From NCBI RefSeq assembly GCF_017592825.1, contig NZ_JAGFMD010000002.1, positions 124,001-188,000 on the forward strand: a stretch of DNA of 64,000 nt, given 5' to 3'. Position 1 is the stretch's first letter. Every line of letters starts with the position of its first letter. This DNA is from Roseivirga sp. E12 (GTDB lineage: Bacteria > Bacteroidota > Bacteroidia > Cytophagales > Cyclobacteriaceae). Below, in pieces: positions 44,901 through 52,151 of the stretch. The notes beneath the pieces are model-generated. The model had not been told where the DNA came from and searched no databases. It saw only the letters and a list, made by a program, of their open reading frames with translations. Position numbers and translations under genes: made by a program.

Positions 44901-45430
44901 TCGGTTATAACAGCACGTAAGTTTACACTCTCGGTTAGTTGTCCTTCCATTTGCAAATTCAGTGTAGAATTAACAAATACATCTTGGCGGTTACCAAAGG
45001 ACACTCCTCGGGTAATGCTTCCTGTTTTGGTGATGCTCTCTGTAGAGATTACCTCTTCTCGTGTAGGTAGCGCCAGTGCTTCTTGATAAAGGACAGCATC
45101 TTTGAAAAGAGCAGTAGAATCATAAATATCTAAAGTTCTATTCGCTTTAGGCGTATGCAGGTCAAAGGGCAATGTGCGATAGCATACGAGAACGGAGTCA
45201 ACTCCTTGTTTAGGAATTAAGATACTATTGGTGTTGAGATTAAACTCGAATTGAATTTTCGAATTGGGTTTTGTGATCCTAACCGACTCTGGATAAACTG
45301 TCAGAGAATCAAGAATAACCTCACTGTCAAACTCAGATACCCATTTGCATACTTCTTCAGTCTGTGCCTTTAGTGAGACACTAAGCATAAGTGTGACCAA
45401 GAAAACAAGTGAACCACGAAGCACAATCAA
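41975..45430 (-). CDS. Very large predicted outer-membrane beta-barrel protein
   Basis: The 1151-aa protein begins with a signal peptide (about 1-22, ending SLKAQ) and an N-terminal region with many strands, including SITRGVSFGNRQDVFVNS, PFQPEGNTQQLQDFDNVFIE and LYNDKFSLKAGDVVLRN. From about residue 330 almost every 10-15 residues form an amphipathic strand, ending in GRVQVSALF with the terminal aromatic residue used for outer-membrane insertion. I know this pattern from Bacteroidota but no function. A TTG at 45430 overlaps the stop of the histidine kinase gene (TTGA); a GTG two codons on is an alternative start. Translational coupling suggests a functional link with the kinase. Confidence 0.75.
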   Translation of the reverse strand: MIVLRGSLVFLVTLMLSVSLKAQTEEVCKWVSEFDSEVILDSLTVYPESVRITKPNSKIQFEFNLNTNSILIPKQGVDSVLVCYRTLPFDLHTPKANRTLDIYDSTALFKDAVLYQEALALPTREEVISTESITKTGSITRGVSFGNRQDVFVNSTLNLQMEGQLTESVNLRAVITDRNVPFQPEGNTQQLQDFDNVFIELYNDKFSLKAGDVVLRNQESNFLRYYKNVQGAQFKVDYDLPNGFKAQTSLAASVAKGRFASTTIDPIEGVLGPYRVRGPQNERFLIILAGSEKVFIDGEQKTRGFENDYIIDYNLGEITFTNKVLITQFTRIRVDFEFSDQNYTRSIFQASHYQQNDKLNFSLNYYSEKDNRNQPLAFDLSNEEKRILADAGDNLDQAFTSRVDSIGFTPDLILYRRTVGSDANNQTYDIFQYSTNPDSAFFDVQFSDVGFMRGNYRLLSTTSNGRIYEWIPPVNGVAQGNFEPISILNAPNQKSMFTVGGSAKLNSHDVVEAEIALSQNDLNLFSEVDSEDDNGTAFKLIHRTTDRQVQFLPKYLFNSELSYEYNSESFSFIDRLRYIEFDRDWSFNPNDFAQSFSENILNAKLNLTKDPLNSFDYRLVRRKRGEAVDGFQHYFNFSKRIGRLQTRLDAYLMNNDQAVLSSEWNRLKFDVSYGSRWFIPGYRYQQDRNAVRSQLDNLVVSTAMNFSEHTFYLKNADTLKTTYGIDYQVREDRLPVNGVLLDNNQSETWNAFFRTNFDDNNRLSLLFTYRNLENLNESGIDRNDETIMGRLDWVGSFFDRIVRSELNYNLSNSRELRREFIFILVATGQGTHTWRDDNGDGIQDLNEFYLAINPDEKNYAKIFVPTDTFEEAFNTIISYRFNLNFPRVWNRETGFKKFISHFSNNTAWSLNSKIIDDDLGSRLLPTNVPDSVVLGLNESVRSTLFFNRSNTKFGADIGIAQIQNKQLLLNGFERRANRDIRTHLRWNINKSLNLDINYIDGNRSNSSDVLEPRNYQIEQTTFQPSITWQPFRTFRFTGKLSQKEKQNVFSEGNGESAMLRELEISMRFAKAAKTTLTSGFRLVNIDFVGTENTPTGYELLEALRPGQNFTWNVNWQQKLGKGLQLVLRYDGRKSADNSAVHLGRVQVSALF

Positions 45431-48400
45431 TCGGTTAGCGGAAACTCCAGGTAGAAGGTTGTTCCCTTCCCAAGAGTTGAGTCAAACCAAATACTCCCAC
45501 CGGCATGTTCTACCCCACGTTTGGCAATGGCTAATCCAATACCAGAACCTTCTTCCTTTGTACTAAATTTAGGGATAAATATCTTTTCCTTGATGTCTTC
45601 AGGGATACCATTACCATTATCTTGAAAGCTAATTCGCGCTTTATTATGAGTGACTAAGAGCTCAATGGAAAGCTCACCTGATCTTTCTTCACCAAGAGAT
45701 TGTTCAGCATTTAGAATTAAATTATTAAAGATCCTTCCCAATAATTTGGTATCTCCCATAACCCATACCGGCTGCTTTGGAATATTTGTTTTTATTTCTG
45801 CTTTATTCCCCTTGAATAACCTTACCGACTTTCGTAATTCTTCTACTAAGTCAAGACGCTCACTGATAGGTATCGGCATTTTGGCGAAAGATGAAAACGA
45901 GGTGGCGATATCGCTTAGCGTTTCAACTTGATTAAGTAAGCTATCGATCGGCATATTGAACTCGGTCCCGACATCCGGAGCTTCACTCAATACTCTTTTC
46001 AAATGTTGCAGCTTCAATTTCATTGGTGTCAATGGATTCTTAATCTCATGTGCCACCTGCTGCGCCATTTCACGCCATGCGCTTTCTTTTTCACTCAAGG
46101 CCAGTGCCTTCTTACTTTTCTCAAGGTTGAGGAGCATCTTGTTGTACTCTCTTACCATTAGACCTATTTCATCATTGGCTTGCCATTCTAGTGGCTCATT
46201 CAAAGTAGAAAGTGTAGTCGATTTAATCTTTTGGGTCAAATACTTAAATGGGTAGGTCAATATTCTTGAGGCCAGGAAAGAGAGCACCACGAAGATCACG
46301 AATATGAAAGTAAAGGCATTGAGAATGTTCGAGAGTATGTCGCGTTGTTCTGCCTTTAACTGCTCTTCTGAATCGAAAAAAGGCATTGTCAGAATTCCTA
46401 GAAGACGGTTGTCTTCATTAGACCTAATGCCATAGAATGTAGATCGGTAGGCCAGTTCACCTACCCTTTCAATGCTCAGTTGTTCCTTGTTTCCCGCCTC
46501 CACAATGTTCGCCATAGCACTCGGGTTGGCGAATGGGGCTAGTATTTCATTCTCAAAAATCAATCGCTGATTTGTCGCTATCAGTCTGCCATTTGTATTG
46601 AAAAGGTTGATATCGGCCTGGGCATATAAACTAATCTCAGTGATCCTATCTTCCAGACTTTCATTGTTTTCATTTTGGCCTTCCAAAAAGTCTTGCAGTT
46701 GGTTGGCAAGATTTGCTGCTGCGCTTTCTGTAATAGACAGGTATTGGGTATCAATTTTTTCTTCTACCGTTCGGTTGACCAATCTCAGTACTACTATACT
46801 CACAATGATCAGTGGAAGGAAGAAGGCAAAGTTGAGTAGTATTTGAATCTTGGCAGAAAGTGTGGTACTGGTCTTTTGAAGGTTATAAAACATGGCACTC
46901 ACGCCAAAAATCAGAATGATAGCGGCCACCATAAACAGAAAGAAAATCGCGAAGTTGGTGATCAGATACTTTGGCGGGTAAAGCCTGTTACTAATCACGT
47001 AAACCTGATTTTCACCTGTACCTGGAATGCCTAAATGATGGTGGCCCTGAACAAAAATTCCATTTTGATATAAAAGCGAATCTGACAACAAGCTCACATT
47101 AAAGCTCCTCTGGTAATTAAAGTCTCCAGTTACTGACTCAAGTACGCCCTGATTGAACACCGCATAGTCAAAGTGTAGCTCATTCTCCTCAAAATTATCA
47201 TCCAGTAACAATCTCGGTAGAATGCTATTGTTCAGCTGCTCTTTCCTGTCTAGCCTCACTAGAACATAGCCAACAGTTGTATTATATCGCTGAATTTCAT
47301 TGAACAAGTAGTATTGGTTTAGCTGTACCGGATAATCTTCTCTGTAGAAATAGAGCCCATCAAACTCAGTAGCATTTGATGCCTTAGCATAGGTTTCTCT
47401 CAATCCCTCATAGTCAATGGAGGTATTACTATTAATAGGTCTACCGGCTCCATTGAATAGTAGTATTTCTATTTCATATTTGTCAAAATATTCGCCCAAG
47501 TATACTCTTTGTATAATCCTTCTTATTTGATCTTTGGAACCGAACGGACTCGTGATACCTGTTTGAATTCTAATGTCTTCTTCAATGCTTTCACGTGCTC
47601 GAGAAAGGAAATACTCTGCAGTCTCATCTTCTTCTGTAGATAGTCGTGTAGCCAGTGCTCTTTTGTCTTGTAAATTCTCGCTCCGAATATGCCTTGTCAG
47701 AATTGAAGTCGAAACGCTCGACATAAGAAATGCCGCAATAAAAAAGTATAAGAATGTGTTGTAGTTGACCTTATCTAAATGATCCGACAAATTAAAATTG
47801 AAAACTATCAAAAGATAGCCCATCAAGAATCCCACGAGCACTAGCGACTCTATCTCCAATCCAATCCCTAACGATACAGTGGCAACTAATAGAAATGTCA
47901 GTATTGAATTCACCAGTCGTGTTTGAGGAATATTCCTAAGCCCTTTACTGAGGTACTGACCAATGAGGAATACCATTATGGCTATGATAAACAAGGCGAG
48001 ATAAACCAAGAGTTTGAATGGACTATAGCTAATATCTCTCGCTACATCAAATGACCACTGCGAATTGAGCAGTAAAGACTGTACCTCATCTATAAAATAG
48101 AAAAGTGTAGTCACAAGGAGTATTAATGGAAGTACTACAGCCTTAATAGAATGGCTGGGATTATCTCGTTGCCGCTGAGTAAACACCTTATAACCGTAGC
48201 CTATAACAACCAATAGGGCGATTTGATTTAATATAAAATCACCTAGTGAGGGTTGCCACCAGCTCGCAGCGAAACTATCGGGTTGAAATAAAGACCACTC
48301 AATAATGCTCAATGGGTACTCATATCGTAGCATGGACAGCCTGACCACAAGCATAAAAATCGCAATAAGGGTAACTCCAAAATACGGTTTACCCCTGGAA

Positions 48401-49110
48401 GCAAGTTTATGACTGTACACGAAGCCAGACCATATAAAAGCCGCAATAGAGATAAGGTAGAGCAGAAAAATGAATGTTGAAAAGCGAGGGTAATCAATTT
48501 TCATTCGTTCGGTGCCTGCAAAAGAAAATAGGAAGCTCCCTTCTGGAGAACTGATATTCTTTTCAGGTGAGGCCTCTTCGCTAGAAAGCGTAAAAGAGGA
48601 ACGACCGAAGACATTGCCATTTAGTCCATATTCTAGAAATGAATCATTCAATACCACATCAGACGACAAGGGCAATAGTGCAAAAATTTCAACCACCCTG
48701 TTTTGAGCACTATTGATGACCTTCCTTCTGGCAATATATTGGCCGCCCTTTAGCTCGAGAAATTTATAGAGATAGGTTCCACCAAGGGTTCCATATTTCG
48801 GGACAAATCGGTTGGTGCTCCAGTAGATGACATTCCCATTCTCATAAATGAAATAAGGAAGTTCTTCATTGTTGGTAAAGCGATTAAAAAGCCTGTTCAG
48901 GTCTACAATAGCGACATCGCTGATCCTTTCTATGTGATCATCTAATTCAAAAAGGGCAGTATGAAGATTTTTGGTGATAGTAGTCTGAGGGTCGACTCTT
49001 CGGCTTTGATCAGAAAATATAGCCTCATCGATAATGAGCGTAATCATTACCAGTACTATACTGATAATTAGGAACTTGTTGGTTCGAAAAAAACCTTGCT
49101 TATCACTCAA
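45427..49110 (-). CDS. Giant multi-domain membrane sensor histidine kinase
   Basis: At 1227 aa this kinase is far longer than usual. Parts in order: one helix (13-29), an extracytoplasmic domain (about 30-205), a seven-helix-like block (about 205-470), a large extracytoplasmic sensor (about 475-735), two helices (735-800), another sensor domain (800-920) and a helix. A HAMP region (about 930-985) and the HisKA helix follow, with phosphorylated His1021 in QVAHEIKNPLTPMKLKL, then HATPase boxes NLILNAEQSL, DNGNGIPED and GSGIGLAIAKRG. The kinase core is NtrY-like. Start is a TTG; the next in-frame ATG at 49047 would cut the first helix. The response regulator is not adjacent. Confidence 0.88.
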   Translation of the reverse strand: MSDKQGFFRTNKFLIISIVLVMITLIIDEAIFSDQSRRVDPQTTITKNLHTALFELDDHIERISDVAIVDLNRLFNRFTNNEELPYFIYENGNVIYWSTNRFVPKYGTLGGTYLYKFLELKGGQYIARRKVINSAQNRVVEIFALLPLSSDVVLNDSFLEYGLNGNVFGRSSFTLSSEEASPEKNISSPEGSFLFSFAGTERMKIDYPRFSTFIFLLYLISIAAFIWSGFVYSHKLASRGKPYFGVTLIAIFMLVVRLSMLRYEYPLSIIEWSLFQPDSFAASWWQPSLGDFILNQIALLVVIGYGYKVFTQRQRDNPSHSIKAVVLPLILLVTTLFYFIDEVQSLLLNSQWSFDVARDISYSPFKLLVYLALFIIAIMVFLIGQYLSKGLRNIPQTRLVNSILTFLLVATVSLGIGLEIESLVLVGFLMGYLLIVFNFNLSDHLDKVNYNTFLYFFIAAFLMSSVSTSILTRHIRSENLQDKRALATRLSTEEDETAEYFLSRARESIEEDIRIQTGITSPFGSKDQIRRIIQRVYLGEYFDKYEIEILLFNGAGRPINSNTSIDYEGLRETYAKASNATEFDGLYFYREDYPVQLNQYYLFNEIQRYNTTVGYVLVRLDRKEQLNNSILPRLLLDDNFEENELHFDYAVFNQGVLESVTGDFNYQRSFNVSLLSDSLLYQNGIFVQGHHHLGIPGTGENQVYVISNRLYPPKYLITNFAIFFLFMVAAIILIFGVSAMFYNLQKTSTTLSAKIQILLNFAFFLPLIIVSIVVLRLVNRTVEEKIDTQYLSITESAAANLANQLQDFLEGQNENNESLEDRITEISLYAQADINLFNTNGRLIATNQRLIFENEILAPFANPSAMANIVEAGNKEQLSIERVGELAYRSTFYGIRSNEDNRLLGILTMPFFDSEEQLKAEQRDILSNILNAFTFIFVIFVVLSFLASRILTYPFKYLTQKIKSTTLSTLNEPLEWQANDEIGLMVREYNKMLLNLEKSKKALALSEKESAWREMAQQVAHEIKNPLTPMKLKLQHLKRVLSEAPDVGTEFNMPIDSLLNQVETLSDIATSFSSFAKMPIPISERLDLVEELRKSVRLFKGNKAEIKTNIPKQPVWVMGDTKLLGRIFNNLILNAEQSLGEERSGELSIELLVTHNKARISFQDNGNGIPEDIKEKIFIPKFSTKEEGSGIGLAIAKRGVEHAGGSIWFDSTLGKGTTFYLEFPLTD

Positions 49111-49145
49111 AATATTGTACCCTAATACCGTTTTAACGGAATCTA

Positions 49146-49541
49146 CTAATTATTTTCTTTCCTCTCTAATTCGGGCTTAAACTTAAGACCTCCAAAAATG
49201 TAGAGGTAAAAGATGCGCGAATAGCGGAACATCAATGGGTACAGCAAAAATACTTCCGAAATAATGGCTATGAGATAAACATTCTCAGAAACTGGATGAA
49301 ATAACATGTAAATGATAAAGGCACTCACCAAAAAGAGGCCTACCGAAAGTGCATAGCTGATGTACATGGCACCATCAAAAAATCTGGGCTCACGTTCGAA
49401 ACGAACATCACAGTGAGAACAGTGCTCATTAACTTTTGTGAATTTACCTAGATTATAAGCACTGTGCGTGAACAAATCACCTTGATGGCACTGAGGGCAC
49501 TTACCCTGCAATACTGCCAATGCCTTTGGCTTTCTTGACAT
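49146..49541 (-). CDS. DUF983 family zinc-ribbon membrane protein
   Basis: The 131-aa product has a zinc-ribbon-like head with two CxxC pairs (GKCPQCHQGDLF and EHCSHCDVRFE), the family motif REPRFFDGAMYISYAL and two following membrane helices. DUF983 genes often accompany cytochrome oxidase genes, as here, and a role in oxidase biogenesis is suspected but unproven. The open frame reaches 49574, but homologues start with the short basic segment before GKCPQC, so I choose the ATG at 49541. It overlaps the end of the 89-aa protein gene by 41 bp in another frame. Confidence 0.88.
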   Translation of the reverse strand: MSRKPKALAVLQGKCPQCHQGDLFTHSAYNLGKFTKVNEHCSHCDVRFEREPRFFDGAMYISYALSVGLFLVSAFIIYMLFHPVSENVYLIAIISEVFLLYPLMFRYSRIFYLYIFGGLKFKPELERKENN

Positions 49542-49770
49542 TTTTCCTACTAGTCTTGTACCAGAAGTAAGCAATTAAACCTACCAGTAGATACGGTGCA
49601 AAAAACAGATATAAAATACCAAGGTTCAGGTTGGAAGCCATGGAAGTTTCTCCAGCGCTAACGGTAGACTCTACAGAACCACGACACATGGCACACTGGG
49701 CAAATGAATTTGCACTAATTAGCACCATTGCCAGAATAGTAAGTAGAAGTGTTCTCAACCGTTTGAACAT
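49501..49770 (-). CDS. 89-aa exported CxMC membrane protein of the cox locus
   Basis: The product has a signal peptide (about 1-24, ending SANSFAQ) and then CAMCRGSVESTVSAGETSMA, where a CxxC pair sits at the mature N-terminus. One transmembrane helix (LGILYLFFAPYLLVGLIAYF) and a basic cytoplasmic tail follow. A periplasm-facing CxxC right after the cleavage site suggests metal or thiol chemistry in oxidase assembly, but I know of no established function. It overlaps the DUF983 gene by 41 bp and has its own exact -7 box, 4 bases from the ATG. Confidence 0.75.
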   Translation of the reverse strand: MFKRLRTLLLTILAMVLISANSFAQCAMCRGSVESTVSAGETSMASNLNLGILYLFFAPYLLVGLIAYFWYKTSRKNVKKAKGIGSIAG

Positions 49771-49774
49771 ATCA

Positions 49775-49782
49775 CAAATTTA
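49775..49782 (-). promoter_or_regulatory. Candidate -7 box of the 89-aa protein gene
   Basis: On the minus strand TAAATTTG is an exact TAnnTTTG ending 4 bases before the ATG at 49770. Use of it would give a leaderless message; the position 23-30 bp after the DUF420 gene could also be chance. Confidence 0.35.
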
Positions 49783-49805
49783 AGCCTCAATACTCGCATA
49801 TCCCA

Positions 49806-50333
49806 CTAATGAATGTAATAAGGGCTAATCATCAAATAAACGATTACACCAGTCACTGAGACATACAACCAAACCGGAAATGTATATTTGACAATTTTTC
49901 TATGCTTGTCGATCATATCATTCAAGGCATAATAAAAGGCTAACAAAACCATGGGTACTACACCAATAGAAAGCAGTATGTGGCTCAATAGAAAGAAGTA
50001 GTAGATGTATTTTGTATAATCATCTTGGCCATAGGCCGTAGATTCTGCGCTTGCATGATAGGTGACGTAGCAGAGCAAGAAAATAGCACCGAGTATAAAA
50101 GCTGCTGAGTTAAATTTCTTATGAAGACTGATTTTCTTCTGTTTGACAAAAATGAACGCCAAAATCAAACATGCGGCAGTAAGGCTGTTTATCACACCGA
50201 TCACATGGGGTAGGTTATACACCCACTCTCCTAAATCAAGTTTCGTTCTTAGTCCTAATAGAATAGCAACAGCCAAGGGTATTGCAATCGAGAGGAATTT
50301 AATCCAGAACATGGACTTCTTCTGCTGTGACAT
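49806..50333 (-). CDS. DUF420 family (CtaM-like) oxidase assembly protein
   Basis: The 175-aa product has five predicted helices and the DUF420 signatures LPHVIGVINSLTAACLILAF, SLHKKFNSAAFILGAIFLL and CYVTYHASAES, with LLSHILLSIGVVPMVLLAFYYAL after them. The conserved histidines in these motifs point to a heme or metal role. DUF420 proteins (CtaM in Staphylococcus aureus, YozB in Bacillus) are needed for aa3-type oxidase maturation. It starts 4 bp after the Sco-like gene, in the accessory part of the oxidase locus. Confidence 0.9.
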   Translation of the reverse strand: MSQQKKSMFWIKFLSIAIPLAVAILLGLRTKLDLGEWVYNLPHVIGVINSLTAACLILAFIFVKQKKISLHKKFNSAAFILGAIFLLCYVTYHASAESTAYGQDDYTKYIYYFFLLSHILLSIGVVPMVLLAFYYALNDMIDKHRKIVKYTFPVWLYVSVTGVIVYLMISPYYIH

Positions 50334-50337
50334 GCCT

Positions 50338-50919
50338 TTATCTCTTTGAATTTAAAATCCTTAACTCTAGTATTAACCGATCTGTTTCTTCTCGTTCCAA
50401 AATGTTGTAATAGCCTCTGATTCTATTGAGTTCATCAACTAATACCACACGGTTGTCCAAAGAAGACATGGCGACACCACAGTACTTAAGGTCTGCCCAA
50501 GTGCTGGAATCCATCTCATTGATTTTCCAAAACTGATCTAAGAATTGAATTCTTTTGTCATAGTCGCTTATATCCTGCTGCTTTATGGAAGCACCGTTTA
50601 AATGTGTCAATAGCTTGATATCTGGATTATCATAGAATACATCTTGCAATCGTTCAAGCTCTTCTAGGCGCGTCTTTAATACTGGACCGTCCATTCTCTC
50701 GAAATGCACAATCTTAAATGACCCTAGGGGAAGACCTGGGTTCTCGACAACATACTGTTCCAAAGAGCGATCCAAACATGGGGTGGCCAAAGAGTCACCC
50801 AGACCTTGTTCATAGTAGACTGGTATAGTGAACTCATTATTACCAAATGCCTTCAAGAAAAGGAAGATTAAAGCGGGTAAGGCAATTACCAGAAACAGAA
50901 GAATTATTTTTTTGTTCAT
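50338..50919 (-). CDS. Degenerate Sco/SenC-like protein lacking the copper-binding cysteines
   Basis: The 193-aa membrane-anchored protein has one helix (about 5-23), then KAFGNNEFTIPVYYEQG, and ends with NRIRGYYNILEREETDRLIL. These are the start and end typical of Cytophagales Sco proteins, which deliver copper to the CuA site of subunit II. At the place of the CxxxCP loop the sequence reads VHFERMDGPVLKTRLEEL, with no cysteine. The only cysteines are Cys48 and Cys147, not in a CxxxC. The thioredoxin-like strands seem kept. It therefore probably cannot load copper in the known way; it may be a scaffold or redox-inert paralogue. It stands between a terminator and the DUF420 gene. Confidence 0.75.
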   Translation of the reverse strand: MNKKIILLFLVIALPALIFLFLKAFGNNEFTIPVYYEQGLGDSLATPCLDRSLEQYVVENPGLPLGSFKIVHFERMDGPVLKTRLEELERLQDVFYDNPDIKLLTHLNGASIKQQDISDYDKRIQFLDQFWKINEMDSSTWADLKYCGVAMSSLDNRVVLVDELNRIRGYYNILEREETDRLILELRILNSKR

Positions 50920-50930
50920 AGCCTAAAACA

Positions 50931-50960
50931 AAAAATCAGGCCATGAGAACAGCCTGATTT
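50931..50960 (-). terminator. Rho-independent terminator after the subunit IV gene
   Basis: On the minus strand AAATCAGGC (50960-50952 complement) and GCCTGATTT form a 9-bp stem with a 10-base loop and a following T run. It lies between the oxidase structural genes and the Sco-like/DUF420 group. Confidence 0.85.
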
Positions 50961-50984
50961 CTATATTTAATATTTTCTTTTCAT

Positions 50985-51362
50985 TTAGTGTTCTTCACCT
51001 CCGACATGTTCTGTCGCTGGTTGTTCAACATCTACAATACCTCTGGCATCTTTAATTGCCGCACCTTCCATATTCACTAGTGCGACTATGAGCCATAAGA
51101 TAAATACCATTGGCAAAATGATCGAGTAAATCAACCCTTTGACCTCATGGCCTAGGTGCATGAATTCACTTACAATAAACCATGCTTTGACTATAGTAAG
51201 CCCTACGAAGATTACGGTTCTTAACATACCTGCATCCATTGTGAAGGCAAAGGCATACTCAATAACTGTTATTAGAAACAGAATCAACGCCACTTTCCAA
51301 ATTCCTCGAATTTTGGCTTTATCTACGGGCTGAACTACTACGTTGCTTGTTACTTGTTCCAT
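50985..51362 (-). CDS. Cytochrome c oxidase subunit IV
   Basis: The 125-aa product has three helices (about 22-40, 47-65 and 78-100) and the family marks IWKVALILFLITVIEYAFAF and KAWFIVSEFMHLGHEVKGL. It is the small membrane subunit of prokaryotic heme-copper oxidases that stabilises subunits I and III. The C-terminus is a short acidic/His tail (TEHVGGEEH). It starts 12 bp after the second subunit III gene and is followed by a terminator, making it the last structural gene of the oxidase operon. Confidence 0.92.
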   Translation of the reverse strand: MEQVTSNVVVQPVDKAKIRGIWKVALILFLITVIEYAFAFTMDAGMLRTVIFVGLTIVKAWFIVSEFMHLGHEVKGLIYSIILPMVFILWLIVALVNMEGAAIKDARGIVDVEQPATEHVGGEEH

Positions 51363-51374
51363 AATAAAAGTCTA

Positions 51375-52139
51375 TCAAATCAGATAAAAGAATGTAAATA
51401 CGAATACCCATACAAGGTCTACAAAGTGCCAGTACAAGCCAACTTTTTCAACCATCTCATAATGGCCTCTTCTTTCATACATACCACTGGCAGCATTAAA
51501 GAAGATGATCACATTGATCAAAACTCCAGAGAACACGTGGAAACCATGGAAGCCTGTAATAAAGAAGAACAATGCGGCAAAAGCCGGAGGTCCATATTGA
51601 TTAAAACTGAGGTTGGCTCCTATAATCTCATAGTTCTCCACCCAGATGCCATTCTTAACAACATCACCAATTGTAGCAATGTCAGTACCTGAAATAAAGT
51701 GAGACCATTCCCAAGCCTGGCAGCTCAAGAAAGCGAAACCACCAATAATTGTCCATAGCATCCACTTGACAACACCTTTCTTATCCATTCTATGCCCTGC
51801 TTCTACGGCCAATACCATAGTAACTGAACTTAAGATCAGGATGAAGGTCATAAGACCAACAAAGTATAGTGGTGCTTCTACACCGTGTAAACCAGGAAAA
51901 GCCTCATAAACCTTTTCAGGTATTGGCCAATATTCTGTTGAAAAAGTAAAAGCTTCAGGATCGCCCTTATAAGCTGGGGCACTCCATCTCAGGAAGGCAT
52001 AGGTGATAAGCAGGCCAGAAAAAGTAAAAGCATCTGATAGTAGAAAAAACCACATCATCAGCTTTCCATAGCTGGCTTTGAAAGGCGCAATTCCACCTCC
52101 CCATAAGCTCTTCTTATTTACTGTAGCAGTAGTTGCCAT
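51375..52139 (-). CDS. coxC: Cytochrome c oxidase subunit III (large copy)
   Basis: The 254-aa subunit III has the expected five to seven helices and motifs KLMMWFFLLSDAFTFSGLL, CQAWEWSHFISG, FFITGFHGFHVFSGVLIN and LYWHFVDLVWVFVFTFFYL at the C-terminus. Subunit III binds lipid and shields the proton-uptake path of subunit I. A second, shorter subunit III gene lies just upstream (13 bp), an arrangement usual in Bacteroidota. Both belong to the heme-copper oxidase subunit III family. Confidence 0.95.
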   Translation of the reverse strand: MATTATVNKKSLWGGGIAPFKASYGKLMMWFFLLSDAFTFSGLLITYAFLRWSAPAYKGDPEAFTFSTEYWPIPEKVYEAFPGLHGVEAPLYFVGLMTFILILSSVTMVLAVEAGHRMDKKGVVKWMLWTIIGGFAFLSCQAWEWSHFISGTDIATIGDVVKNGIWVENYEIIGANLSFNQYGPPAFAALFFFITGFHGFHVFSGVLINVIIFFNAASGMYERRGHYEMVEKVGLYWHFVDLVWVFVFTFFYLI

Positions 52140-52151
52140 AGAACAGTTTAA

